A stretch of DNA of 64,000 nt, from the NCBI GenBank assembly GCA_964534125.1, contig CAZHOJ010000013.1:14423-78422 (forward strand), given 5' to 3'. This DNA is from 2-02-FULL-55-14 sp964534125 (GTDB taxonomy: Bacteria; Bacteroidota; Ignavibacteria; UBA10030). Positions 35,655-44,459 of the stretch are shown in pieces. The notes under the pieces were generated by a model. The model worked only from the letters and a program-made list of their open reading frames with translations, did no database searches and had not been told where the DNA came from. The stretch's first letter is position 1, and every line of letters starts with the position of its first letter. A program made the position numbers and the translations under genes.

Positions 35655-38441
35655 ATGAACACCTTCGTCCGAAGGTTACTGACGACGATGATCGTCGCGG
35701 GAATCGCCACCACAGTGGTGCTTGCCCAATCGATCACGTCCACGGGTTCCGGTACCTGGAGCTCGACAACTCCTGACGCGCCATGGCCGGGCGGGATCGT
35801 CCCGACGGCTGCCGACAGCGTCATCGTCGCAGATGGCCACACCGTTACGATCGATTCCGGTGCTGTCTGCCGAACACTGATCGTCGGCACAACCGGGGCA
35901 TCGACGACGACTGCCCGTTTCTCCATTGACGGCACACTCGGAACGCTGACGGTGAGCGAAAATATCGTTCTCGCAGCATCCACCAGCAGGTTCCGCGTTG
36001 AGACACGGAGTCCCGCAGGTGTATCGAACTCGTTCGTCGAGCACCTTCTCAATCTCTCGGGAGATCTCGATAACACAGCCGGGGGGACGCTTGACTTCCG
36101 CGGAGGCTCGAACAGCAGCGGCACGTCCAATGGCGTCCTGCTGACGCTCGAGGGTTCCGGGAACTCCACGATTACGCTCAGCCGCACGGCCTATGGAAGC
36201 TCGAACGAGGAATTCAACGGTATCACCGTGAACAAGACCGGCGGTGCAAAGGTCATCCTCGCGGGTGGCAATCTGTATATGTCGAATAATTCGTCGGTCG
36301 GTGCGACGATCCTCACCCTTACGAGTGGAATCATCGAGACGGGTGTGAACAACTGGGTCCTGCTTTCCACGAACGGCAGCGGTATTGTCGATGCATCAGA
36401 CGCCAGCCATATCGTTGGGAACCTGGGACGCGGGACATCCAACAGCACGAACGCAACGCGTACCTTCCCCGTCGGCGATGTGGACGGCTACAGACCTCTG
36501 ACCGTGAGTGCGACGACCTCCGGCTCAGCGACAGGACACCACGTGCTGGTCTCTGTCGTGCAGGGTGATGCAAACACGGGCAGCAGTGCGTTCGCTGGGA
36601 GTATCGATAAGGTCTCTGCGATCCGATACTACAAGGTCACGTATCTGAAAGGTGCTTCGGGCGCGGACTCCATGGGATTCAATTACTACGCCCCGAGCTA
36701 TCGCGATGACGACGGTGTTGCAGAGGGGAATACGGACCTCCGCGTCGGCTACTCCGCTGACGAACGGGCGACATGGAACGGCATAGCGCAGACCAACGCC
36801 CATACGACGGCCCTTACGTCGCAGCCGGTCGAGATCGCACCGGATTCCGTGAGCGCGATGTACCTTGTCAGTGGTTCGAGCACGTACGTCGCCTTAGCGC
36901 GTGCCACCGGCACGACGACAAATGCGCTCTCCCTGAAGGTCGACGGTATCTCGAAATCCTCAGGGAAGTTTGGTGCATGGAGTTCTCCCTCGACATGGCT
37001 CGGCAACGTTCTCCCGGTTGCCGGGGATGATGTCATCATTGCCACCGGCGACACTGTCTTCTTCGATATGGACAGCGTTGCTGTCAAGAGCATCCTCGTG
37101 GGTGAAGACTCTATGGGCGTCTTCCTCTTCGATGCGACGAAGAACACCGCCCTGCTCGTCGACGGCAACATCCACGTCACAGCGCGAAGCGTTTTCAAGG
37201 TGCAGAGCAGAACAGTGACGGGGCCGGGAACATCCGACCTGATTCATAATGTCTATCTCTATGGCGACCTGTTGCATGAGGGTTCCGGCCTCGACTTCCG
37301 GTCCGGATCCACGAATACAAATGCCGCCGTTGCGAACTTCCATCTCGTCGGTTCGGCCGATCAGGGACTGACGGTCACCACCCCGTTCACGACATCGAAC
37401 GGAGAGTTCAATTCGATCCAGGTCAAGAAGTCCGGATCCGGAAAGATCTTCCTCGGGAGCAACATCTATCTTGCAGGGGGGTCGAGCTCGAATCCGGCAA
37501 CATTCCCGTGGCTGAATCTCGAGAGCGGTATCATCCAAACGGGCGAGTTCGCCATCATCCACCGCTATGCCTCCAATACCGGCTCGATCATGGGCGGTTC
37601 CAGCGCAAGCTATGTCATTGGCGCTGTCGGACGCGGAATGGGGAACAGTGGCGGGGCGACCCGGACGTTCCCGGTCGGCGACGAGAACGGTTATCGACCG
37701 TTCACCGTGCGCTCGACGACGGGCGGAAGCAGCACGGGTCACCATATCATCGTGCGCGCTCATGCCGGGAATGCCAATACGGGATCGAGCACGCTCTCAC
37801 CTGCGATCGATAAGGTCTCCCAGATCCGGTACTATGATGTGCAGTACGTACAGGGTGGCGGGGCTGCGACAATGGACGTTGATCGTTTGACGATCACGTA
37901 TGGCGCCGATGACGGTGTGGGCACGGGGAATGTCGACCTTCGCATTGCCACCTCCCTCGACGCACGAGCGACCTGGACCGCCCTCGGACAGCTCATCCCG
38001 GACACGACGTACACTCCGAACGAAGCTATCCAGGACAGCATGGCGGTCGTTACGCTGACGCCTGCAACGACTGTCCTCTACGCAACGCTCGGTCGGCTAA
38101 CAGGAACGACCACGAACAGCCTCGGAACGGGCACTGCAGTCGAGCCGGTCGATGGAACGCCGACCTCGTGGGCCCTCGGACAGAACTATCCGAATCCTTT
38201 CAATCCCGAGACCAGGATCGGATTCTCGCTGCTGTCATCGACACATGTGAAACTGACCGTGATGAACCTCCTCGGACAGCAGGTGACGACGCTCGTCAGC
38301 GGGGAGCTTCCGGCCGGATCACAGGCAATTCGGTGGAATGGCCGGGACGATGCGGGTCGTGTTATGCCCAGCGGTGTCTATTTCTATCGGATCGAAACAC
38401 CTGAGTTCACTCAGACGAAACGCATGATCCTGATGAAGTAG
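35655..38441 (+). CDS. 928-residue T9SS protein with internal duplication
   Basis: Signal peptide (VVLAQS), two tandem copies of one beta-rich module (about residues 25-430 and 440-850), and a T9SS type A sorting domain (QNYPNPFNPETRIGF, LLGQQVTTLVSG, SGVYFYRIET). Each copy carries an opening tryptophan motif (GTWSSTTP; GAWSSPSTW), a SIxVGxD-type strand, FPVGDxxGYRP and IDKVSxIRYY. The 519-residue protein of the pectin block has the same module once. No catalytic motif is recognised; surface glycan binding or scaffolding is inferred. GGAGG lies 7 bases before the start, 86 bases after the upstream lyase. Confidence 0.83.
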   Translation: MNTFVRRLLTTMIVAGIATTVVLAQSITSTGSGTWSSTTPDAPWPGGIVPTAADSVIVADGHTVTIDSGAVCRTLIVGTTGASTTTARFSIDGTLGTLTVSENIVLAASTSRFRVETRSPAGVSNSFVEHLLNLSGDLDNTAGGTLDFRGGSNSSGTSNGVLLTLEGSGNSTITLSRTAYGSSNEEFNGITVNKTGGAKVILAGGNLYMSNNSSVGATILTLTSGIIETGVNNWVLLSTNGSGIVDASDASHIVGNLGRGTSNSTNATRTFPVGDVDGYRPLTVSATTSGSATGHHVLVSVVQGDANTGSSAFAGSIDKVSAIRYYKVTYLKGASGADSMGFNYYAPSYRDDDGVAEGNTDLRVGYSADERATWNGIAQTNAHTTALTSQPVEIAPDSVSAMYLVSGSSTYVALARATGTTTNALSLKVDGISKSSGKFGAWSSPSTWLGNVLPVAGDDVIIATGDTVFFDMDSVAVKSILVGEDSMGVFLFDATKNTALLVDGNIHVTARSVFKVQSRTVTGPGTSDLIHNVYLYGDLLHEGSGLDFRSGSTNTNAAVANFHLVGSADQGLTVTTPFTTSNGEFNSIQVKKSGSGKIFLGSNIYLAGGSSSNPATFPWLNLESGIIQTGEFAIIHRYASNTGSIMGGSSASYVIGAVGRGMGNSGGATRTFPVGDENGYRPFTVRSTTGGSSTGHHIIVRAHAGNANTGSSTLSPAIDKVSQIRYYDVQYVQGGGAATMDVDRLTITYGADDGVGTGNVDLRIATSLDARATWTALGQLIPDTTYTPNEAIQDSMAVVTLTPATTVLYATLGRLTGTTTNSLGTGTAVEPVDGTPTSWALGQNYPNPFNPETRIGFSLLSSTHVKLTVMNLLGQQVTTLVSGELPAGSQAIRWNGRDDAGRVMPSGVYFYRIETPEFTQTKRMILMK

Positions 38442-38455
38442 TAGATGTCACTCCG

Positions 38456-38487
38456 GACGGGGCAGGCTTTCGCTGTCCTGCCCCGTC
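38456..38487 (+). other. Intercistronic stem-loop before kdgK
   Basis: GACGGGGCAGG / CCTGCCCCGTC form a perfect 11-bp stem with a 10-base loop, without a T-run. It lies between the 928-residue protein and the KDG kinase start, so it may stabilise the upstream message or lower read-through into kdgK. It also rules out the upstream start codon at 38445. Confidence 0.65.
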
Positions 38488-38525
38488 ACGGTTGTCCAGA
38501 TCACCACACTCCATTGATCCAGACC

Positions 38526-39557
38526 ATGACAGATCTGAAAGTTGTGACGTTCGGGGAGCTCATGCTCCGCCTCAAGACCCCTGAATTCCTGCGTTTTGTC
38601 CAGGCTTCCACCCTCGAAGCGACATTTGGCGGCGGGGAAGCCAATGTTGCAGTATCGCTCGCCAATTTTGGCCTCGATGCACACTACGTGACCGTCCTGC
38701 CGAAGCATGACATCGGGCAGGCTGCCGTCAATGCGCTCCGAAAGCACGGGGTGAGGACGGAATCGATAGTTCGGGCGGGCGACAGGATCGGCATCTATTT
38801 CCTGGAATCAGGTGCCTCGCAACGGCCGTCGAAGGTCATTTATGACCGGGCAGGAGCTGCAATTGCAGACGTGAAGCCGGGAATGATCCCGTGGCAGGAT
38901 GTCCTCAAGGGGGCATCGTGGTTCCATGTCACAGGCATCACGCCTGCCCTCAGTCCCTCGGCCTCCGAGGCCACGATCGAGGCCGTGCAGGCTGCGCGGA
39001 AAGCGGGTGTGACAGTATCATGCGACCTCAACTACAGGAAGAAGCTCTGGTCGCGTGAGCGGGCTGGGGAGATCATGGCACGCGTCATGGACCACGTCGA
39101 CGTGGTGATCGCAAACGAAGAGGATGCCGACATGGTGTTCGGCATCAAGGCCGCCGGGGCAGATGTCGAGAAGGGTCACGTGGAAGCCCGCACCTATCAG
39201 TCTGTGGCGGAGCAGCTGATGAAGCGGTTCCCGTCGCTGAAGACCGTGACGATCACGCTGCGTGAGAGCCTTTCTGCTTCGGATAATAACTGGTCGGCAG
39301 TGGCGTGGGATGGATCCTCGTTCGTTGAGAGCAAAAAATACAGTATCCGGATAGTAGACCGGGTCGGCGGAGGAGATTCCTTCGGAGCGGGCCTGATCTA
39401 CGGACTTGTACAAAAAAGGCCGCTCGCTGATGCGCTCGAGTTCGCAGTTGCGGCATCGTGCCTCAAGCACACTATTCCCGGCGACTTCAACCATGTGAGC
39501 GTTGCAGAGGTCGAAGAGCTCATGAAAGGTGGAGGCTCCGGGCGCGTTCAGCGATGA
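38526..39557 (+). CDS. kdgK: 2-keto-3-deoxygluconate kinase (PfkB family)
   Basis: 343 residues from 38526, after the stem-loop. Ribokinase-fold features: VTFGELMLRL near the N-terminus, FGGGEANVAVSLANFG (sugar site), IYFLESGASQRPSKVIYDRAG, DLNYRKKLW, and the anion-hole and catalytic aspartate in DRVGGGDSFGAGLIYGL. It phosphorylates KDG to KDPG for Eda. It is the last gene before a strong terminator, closing the alginate operon. Confidence 0.92.
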   Translation: MTDLKVVTFGELMLRLKTPEFLRFVQASTLEATFGGGEANVAVSLANFGLDAHYVTVLPKHDIGQAAVNALRKHGVRTESIVRAGDRIGIYFLESGASQRPSKVIYDRAGAAIADVKPGMIPWQDVLKGASWFHVTGITPALSPSASEATIEAVQAARKAGVTVSCDLNYRKKLWSRERAGEIMARVMDHVDVVIANEEDADMVFGIKAAGADVEKGHVEARTYQSVAEQLMKRFPSLKTVTITLRESLSASDNNWSAVAWDGSSFVESKKYSIRIVDRVGGGDSFGAGLIYGLVQKRPLADALEFAVAASCLKHTIPGDFNHVSVAEVEELMKGGGSGRVQR

Positions 39558-39577
39558 TCAGATAGAGATCTCTCGCG

Positions 39578-39612
39578 GGGGCGTCTGCACACTGCAGGTG
39601 CCCCTTTCTTTT
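39578..39612 (+). terminator. Intrinsic terminator of the alginate operon
   Basis: GGGGCGTCTGCA / TGCAGGTGCCCC pair over 12 bases (two G-U pairs) around a 3-base loop, followed by TTTCTTTT. It starts 20 bases after the kdgK stop. Confidence 0.88.
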
Positions 39613-39637
39613 GGCTGTATCTCCGGAAAGATCACAA

Positions 39638-41191
39638 ATGACAAAGACCGTTGGCACGAAATGGCTGGGCACCCTGCTTGTCCTCATCATGAGCGTATCC
39701 GGAGCAGCTGTTGGCCAGCTTTCCGTGGGGACGCCGTTCGGAGATCACATGGTGGTCCAGCGTGACCAGCAGAATCCGTTCTGGGGGTGGGCAGGACCAG
39801 GATCATGGATCGAGGTAACATTCAATGGTTTGACGCTTACGGCGAAGAGTGGCGATGATGGAAAATGGTCCGTTCTCCTTCCCCGGACGCCCGCAGGCGG
39901 GCCACACACATTGTCGGTCGTTTCGGGTTCCGATACGCTGTGGATCCGTGATATTCTTGCAGGCGAGGTGTGGCTCGCCTCCGGACAGTCGAACATGAGT
40001 TTCAGGCTCGATCAGACCTCCGGGGCTGATGCTGATATTCCGGATGCATCGTCATCGTTGCTGCGTTTGTGCACGGTCCCCAGGATGCGTTCCGATACTG
40101 CGCAAGCGACCGGAAAGGCTGTCTGGGAGGTCTGCACGCCGAAAGTTGCCGCGCGGTTCAGCGCTGTCGGGTACTACTTTGGTGATTCACTGGCAAGGAT
40201 GCTCAAGGTCCCTGTCGGCATCATCCATGCGTCGTGGGGTGGAACCCCCGCTGAATCGTGGGTGCCGACGTCCGTGCTGCAGGGAGACCCGATGCTCCAT
40301 CCGATCCTCGTGCGGTGGGACGAAGCAGCGGCGACCTTTCCGGAGGCCAATGCTGCCTTTCAGCGCGAGTTGCCTCAGCTGATGGAGAAATGGCGTAAGG
40401 ACTCAGCAGATGCGGTGAACAAAGGGATGGCCCCGCCTTCCCGTCCGCAGGCCCCAAAAGGACCCGGTCATCGCGATTCGCCGGCAGGCCAGTGGAACGC
40501 GATGATCAATCCGCTTGTACCCTACGGCATACGTGGCGTCATCTGGTATCAAGGGGAAGCGAACGCATCGCGAGCCTATCAGTACAGGACGTTGTTTCCG
40601 GCTCTCATCAGACATTGGCGGGATGCCTGGAAGGAAGATCTCCCATTCTACTATGTCCAGCTTCCGAACCTGAAGAGGAGATCGGGCAGCGGGTGGCCCG
40701 AGCTGCGGGAGGCTCAGCTCATGACCCTGTCCGTCCCTCACACCGGAATGGTCGTCTCGATCGATGTCGGGGATTCTCTGGATCTGCATCCCCGCAATAA
40801 GAAACCCGTCGGCCATCGCCTTGCCTCGATCGCCCTCAGGGAGACCTACGGAAGCGGGCATGCATCGGGGATGGGCCCCCTCTATGCAGGGAGCATCATC
40901 GGGAATGGGCGCATCCGGATCAGGTTCACGTGCGCCAACGGCGGACTTCAGTTGCTGAAGACGGGCTCCACCGGATTCGTCATTGCCGGCGAGGACAGTG
41001 TGTTCCATGATGCGCAGGCGGCAGTCGAAGGACAGGATGTGGTCGTCTGGAGCACAAAGGTGACGACCCCGATCGCGGTGCGATACGCATGGGGTGAAAA
41101 TCCCGCATGGTCGCTCCTGGATGGGAGCAGATCGCCGGCATCACCCTTCAGGACCGATGACTGGCCGGAGACGACCTATTCGAGGAGATGA
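39638..41191 (+). CDS. SASA-family (sialate O-acetylesterase-like) carbohydrate esterase
   Basis: 517 residues from 39638 (GGAAAG 8 bases upstream; the earlier in-frame codon lies in the terminator). Signal peptide ends GAAVGQ. SASA/DUF303 blocks are visible: LASGQSNM with the nucleophile serine, HASWGGTPAESW, GVIWYQGEAN, and DSLDLHPRNKKPVG with the catalytic histidine. The N-terminal jelly-roll (FGDHMVVQRDQQNPFWGW) is usual in these enzymes. They remove acetyl groups from glycans; sialate is only the founding substrate. Next to the uronate operon, acetylated alginate or pectin is a fair guess. It has its own terminator, so it is a separate unit. Confidence 0.88.
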   Translation: MTKTVGTKWLGTLLVLIMSVSGAAVGQLSVGTPFGDHMVVQRDQQNPFWGWAGPGSWIEVTFNGLTLTAKSGDDGKWSVLLPRTPAGGPHTLSVVSGSDTLWIRDILAGEVWLASGQSNMSFRLDQTSGADADIPDASSSLLRLCTVPRMRSDTAQATGKAVWEVCTPKVAARFSAVGYYFGDSLARMLKVPVGIIHASWGGTPAESWVPTSVLQGDPMLHPILVRWDEAAATFPEANAAFQRELPQLMEKWRKDSADAVNKGMAPPSRPQAPKGPGHRDSPAGQWNAMINPLVPYGIRGVIWYQGEANASRAYQYRTLFPALIRHWRDAWKEDLPFYYVQLPNLKRRSGSGWPELREAQLMTLSVPHTGMVVSIDVGDSLDLHPRNKKPVGHRLASIALRETYGSGHASGMGPLYAGSIIGNGRIRIRFTCANGGLQLLKTGSTGFVIAGEDSVFHDAQAAVEGQDVVVWSTKVTTPIAVRYAWGENPAWSLLDGSRSPASPFRTDDWPETTYSRR

Positions 41192-41245
41192 CGGTGTCAA
41201 TGTGGAAGTGGATGCATGACTGACAGGGGGAAGGCACCGGCCGCG

Positions 41246-41257
41246 TGTAACGTTACA
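41246..41257. promoter_or_regulatory. Palindrome TGTAACGTTACA
   Basis: A perfect 12-bp palindrome with a central CG, in the style of LacI-family operators, 22 bases before the terminator at 41279 and about 80 bases before the next TonB receptor. It could control that receptor, but no LacI-type gene is in the window. Confidence 0.35.
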
Positions 41258-41278
41258 TTCAGGATTTTCGTACCATAG

Positions 41279-41319
41279 GGGACATCCGGGCGTCGTTCCG
41301 GATGTCCCTTCTTCTTTTT
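41279..41319 (+). terminator. Intrinsic terminator after the SASA esterase
   Basis: GGGACATCCGG / CCGGATGTCCC, a perfect 11-bp stem with an 8-base loop, followed by TTCTTCTTTTT. It also shows that the receptor downstream does not start at 41302. Confidence 0.9.
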
Positions 41320-41337
41320 CCACGGATGGATGGTGTC

Positions 41338-43863
41338 ATGAATCGGATGTCACTCCTGATGCTGGTCATGATGACAGCTCATGGCCTTCTCATCTCCCAG
41401 CAGGATTTCACCGGGACACTCTCCGGGCTCGTGGTGGATGTCCGAACGCTCGACCCCATCCTGGGCGCAAATGTGGTCGTCGTGCAACTGCCCACCCGCG
41501 GAGCAGCGTCCGACGAAACAGGCCGGTTCCACATTCCGGACCTGCCGGTGGGGACATACAGCGTTCGCGTGACCGCGCTCGGCTATCAGACGCGCGTCGT
41601 GACGAACATCATCGTGACGACAGGACGATCCACACCGGTGCGGATCTCCCTCACAGAAGGTGAGATCACCGCAGAGGAGGTCGTCGTGCAGGCCTCCTAC
41701 TTCAGCCGGGCACAACAGCTGTCCCCCATCAGCACGAACATCTACGATCGTTCGGAGATCATGCGCACGCCAGGGAGCGTCCAGGATGTCCAGCGCATCG
41801 TGCAGAACCTTCCGGGTGTGGCCAGCTCCACCGACAATATCAACGAGCTCATTGTCCGCGGCGGGGCGCCGTTCGAGAATCTCACCGTCCTCGACGGCAT
41901 GGAGATCCCGTCCATCAACCATTACGCGAACCAGTTCAACTCCGCTGGGCCGATCAACATGGTCAATGCGGACATGATCGAGGATGTGCAGTTCTCCGCC
42001 GGCGGATATCCGGCCCAGTTCGGGGATAAATCATCATCCATCATGAATGTGACGGTCCGACAGGGGGATCGCCGTACGCCTTTCGCATCGAACTCGGGAT
42101 TCAACTTCGCGGGCATCGGAACGCTCATCGAAGGAGGGATGTTCGACGGCAGGGGGTCGTATATCTTCTCCGCCCGGAACAGTCTCCTGGAGGTGTTCGA
42201 TAAGATCCTTGGTCTCGGCGCCATCTCGCTGACCGCCGTGCCGCGGTACTGGGACGTCCAGACGAAGCTTGTCTATGATCTCACCCCGTCCAGCTCGATC
42301 ATCTTCAACGGACTGTACGGTGACAGCCGTATCACGTTCGAGGGAGAACCGGAAGAGATGGATGAGCTGCGTGCGAACACCGTGGACACCTCAGGCGTCG
42401 AGCGCCTGGATCCCGTGACGAAACAGTACGCGGCCGGCCTGACGTACCGGAGTCTCATCGGGGATAAGGGATTCGCGAGGATCATCCTCTATTCGCAGGG
42501 GACGACGGGTGAAGTGGATGTGTTCAATGACGTGTATCATCGGGTGTACGACAGGTCGGGGAACGTGGTACAGCGGCAGCTCCTTTCAAGCTCACGCGTC
42601 TTCCGGAACTCCTCGTTCGAATCCTTCGCGGCGCTCAAGGCGGAGGCGGTCTACAAGGTCCATCCACGGCATGACCTGAGCGTTGGCGGCCTCGCAGGTA
42701 CCTCGGTGGACTGGAAGAACGATGTGTACACCCAGAACGATACGCTCCGGTTCGACATCGACCAGAACGGAACGTTTGAGACCGGTCCCATCGTCCGGCC
42801 GGGATGGGATTTCACAATGGAACAGCCGTTCGGTCAGACATGGAAAGCATACCTGTACGCCAGCGACAAGATCGCTCTGTCACAACATCTCTCGCTGACG
42901 CTCGGGCTGCGATATGACTGGTTCTCGTATGCCGACCGTTCCACCATCTCCCCGCGCGGGAGCATCTCCTGGCAGGTCCTCCCACCGACGACCGTGCTGA
43001 CGTTCTCCGTCGGCCGCTATACGCAAACGCATCCGTTCCCGTTCTACGGCGATGCCCGGAATACCGGCATCAACAGGAACCTGGACTACATGTCCGCTAT
43101 GCATTATGTGGTGGGAGCGGAGCATATCCTCGACGATGGCCTGAAGCTGAGCGTCGAAGCGTACTACAAGATGTATGATAACATCGCCCTCGATGAGGAC
43201 TTCATCCGGAGCGCGGACGAGACATTCTTCTCCGAAAAGCGGCTTACCGTTGGAGAGCGTCGAGCGTACGGATTTGAGTTCTTTCTGCAGAAGAAGCAGG
43301 TCGAGGACTGGTTCGGGACCTTTAGCCTTTCCCTCTCCAGGACGCGCGATGCGGATAAGCGGATACCTCCCTTGACAGACTGGTATGCCTCGGAGTTCGA
43401 CTATCCTGTCATCATGACTGTCGTCGGCGGCAAGACGGTCAAGGGGGTGCGGGACTGGCTGGATGATGCGCCATTCTTCCTGAAATATCCTTCGTACATC
43501 CTGCCGTTCTCAAACGAAATGGAAGTGGGCTTCAAATACCGGTATCAGAGCGGCAGACCGTATACGCCCAGTGATTTTGTGACGTGGCGGCAAAGGCGGA
43601 TGGGGGGCATACGATGGACGTCAGGGACGTGGGTCATGAGCGACAGGGTGAACGCCGAACGGTATCCCGACTACAGCCGGCTCGACATTCAATGGCTCAG
43701 CAGGTACTACTTCCGCTCGTGGAACATCACAGTCTACCTCGCCATCCAGAACCTCCTCAACACGCAGAACGTGTTCTTCGAAGGGCTCCGGTCTGACGGC
43801 AAGAAAGAGACGGTCTATCAGTTCCAGTTCTTCCCGGTAGGAGGGATCGAGATAGAGTTCTGA
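41338..43863 (+). CDS. TonB-dependent receptor (second in plus strand)
   Basis: 841 residues from 41338, chosen because upstream codons lie inside the terminator. Signal peptide, CarboxypepD_reg-like domain (LDPILGANVVVVQLPTRGAA, SDETGRFHIPDLPVGTYSV), plug (MRTPGSVQDVQRIVQNLPGV, ELIVRGGAPFENLTVLDG, GGYPAQFGDKSSSIMNVTV) and barrel (NTQNVFFEG...GGIEIEF). It resembles small-ligand TonB receptors of the FCB group rather than a SusC. The substrate is unknown. The last 46 bases overlap the DoxX gene on the other strand. Confidence 0.9.
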   Translation: MNRMSLLMLVMMTAHGLLISQQDFTGTLSGLVVDVRTLDPILGANVVVVQLPTRGAASDETGRFHIPDLPVGTYSVRVTALGYQTRVVTNIIVTTGRSTPVRISLTEGEITAEEVVVQASYFSRAQQLSPISTNIYDRSEIMRTPGSVQDVQRIVQNLPGVASSTDNINELIVRGGAPFENLTVLDGMEIPSINHYANQFNSAGPINMVNADMIEDVQFSAGGYPAQFGDKSSSIMNVTVRQGDRRTPFASNSGFNFAGIGTLIEGGMFDGRGSYIFSARNSLLEVFDKILGLGAISLTAVPRYWDVQTKLVYDLTPSSSIIFNGLYGDSRITFEGEPEEMDELRANTVDTSGVERLDPVTKQYAAGLTYRSLIGDKGFARIILYSQGTTGEVDVFNDVYHRVYDRSGNVVQRQLLSSSRVFRNSSFESFAALKAEAVYKVHPRHDLSVGGLAGTSVDWKNDVYTQNDTLRFDIDQNGTFETGPIVRPGWDFTMEQPFGQTWKAYLYASDKIALSQHLSLTLGLRYDWFSYADRSTISPRGSISWQVLPPTTVLTFSVGRYTQTHPFPFYGDARNTGINRNLDYMSAMHYVVGAEHILDDGLKLSVEAYYKMYDNIALDEDFIRSADETFFSEKRLTVGERRAYGFEFFLQKKQVEDWFGTFSLSLSRTRDADKRIPPLTDWYASEFDYPVIMTVVGGKTVKGVRDWLDDAPFFLKYPSYILPFSNEMEVGFKYRYQSGRPYTPSDFVTWRQRRMGGIRWTSGTWVMSDRVNAERYPDYSRLDIQWLSRYYFRSWNITVYLAIQNLLNTQNVFFEGLRSDGKKETVYQFQFFPVGGIEIEF

Positions 43864-44309
43864 CCGTCGCGGCCTGCCCAGAGGACAACGACAATGAATA
43901 CGGGCTGCAAGAGAAGCCTGAGAAGCAGGCCGACGGTTTCCCCGCCCAGTCCGGTCTCGCCAAAGGAGACCGACGCCATGTGGATATTGGCAGGGAAGAT
44001 GGCAATGAGCAGGGCGACAAGCCCCCAACCCGCCCACCTCCGAAGCCTCGGCACAAGAAGGCCGATCCCCCCGAGGACCTCAGCGAGGCCGCTCACATAC
44101 AATGCGGCGAGCGGGAACGGGATCCACGGAGGCATCTGATGCTCCAGATACCACTCAGGCGTGACGAAGTGGTTCGCGCCCGCGAGTACGAAGAACGATG
44201 CAAGGCCGTATCGCATCCATGTACGACCCCGTCCCCCGGAGCGTCGATCCGGATCTGCCGCTCCTCTGCCCGATTCTAGTCCGTTTTCGTCAATTTTGTG
44301 CTCATTCAT
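43818..44309 (-). CDS. DoxX-like integral membrane protein
   Basis: 163 residues, four membrane helices: YGLASFFVLAGANHFVTPEWY, MPPWIPFPLAALYVSGLAEV, GGIGLLVPRLRRWAGWGLVA and a last helix LLLQPVFIVVVLWAG (segments split at 20 residues or fewer). HFVTPEWY and MPPWIP are typical of this DoxX branch. The function is unclear; relatives are linked to redox and quinone homeostasis. The start is uncertain: 44309 gives a 30-residue polar lead, and M32 at 44216 is the alternative. It is convergent with, and overlaps, the TonB receptor. Confidence 0.8.
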   Translation of the reverse strand: MNEHKIDENGLESGRGAADPDRRSGGRGRTWMRYGLASFFVLAGANHFVTPEWYLEHQMPPWIPFPLAALYVSGLAEVLGGIGLLVPRLRRWAGWGLVALLIAIFPANIHMASVSFGETGLGGETVGLLLRLLLQPVFIVVVLWAGRDGQNSISIPPTGKNWN

Positions 44310-44459
44310 CGGAACGTTAAGCCCCTCCCTCCCTGTTCATATTGTGTGATCCTGGATTTTTCCATTCTTGAGACTCATGTGGCTGGAACCCCCGGTACAT
44401 AGACAAAATTCCTCCCATGTGCCATCAGCCCTGATACACTAACACCAGAAAGGAATTAC

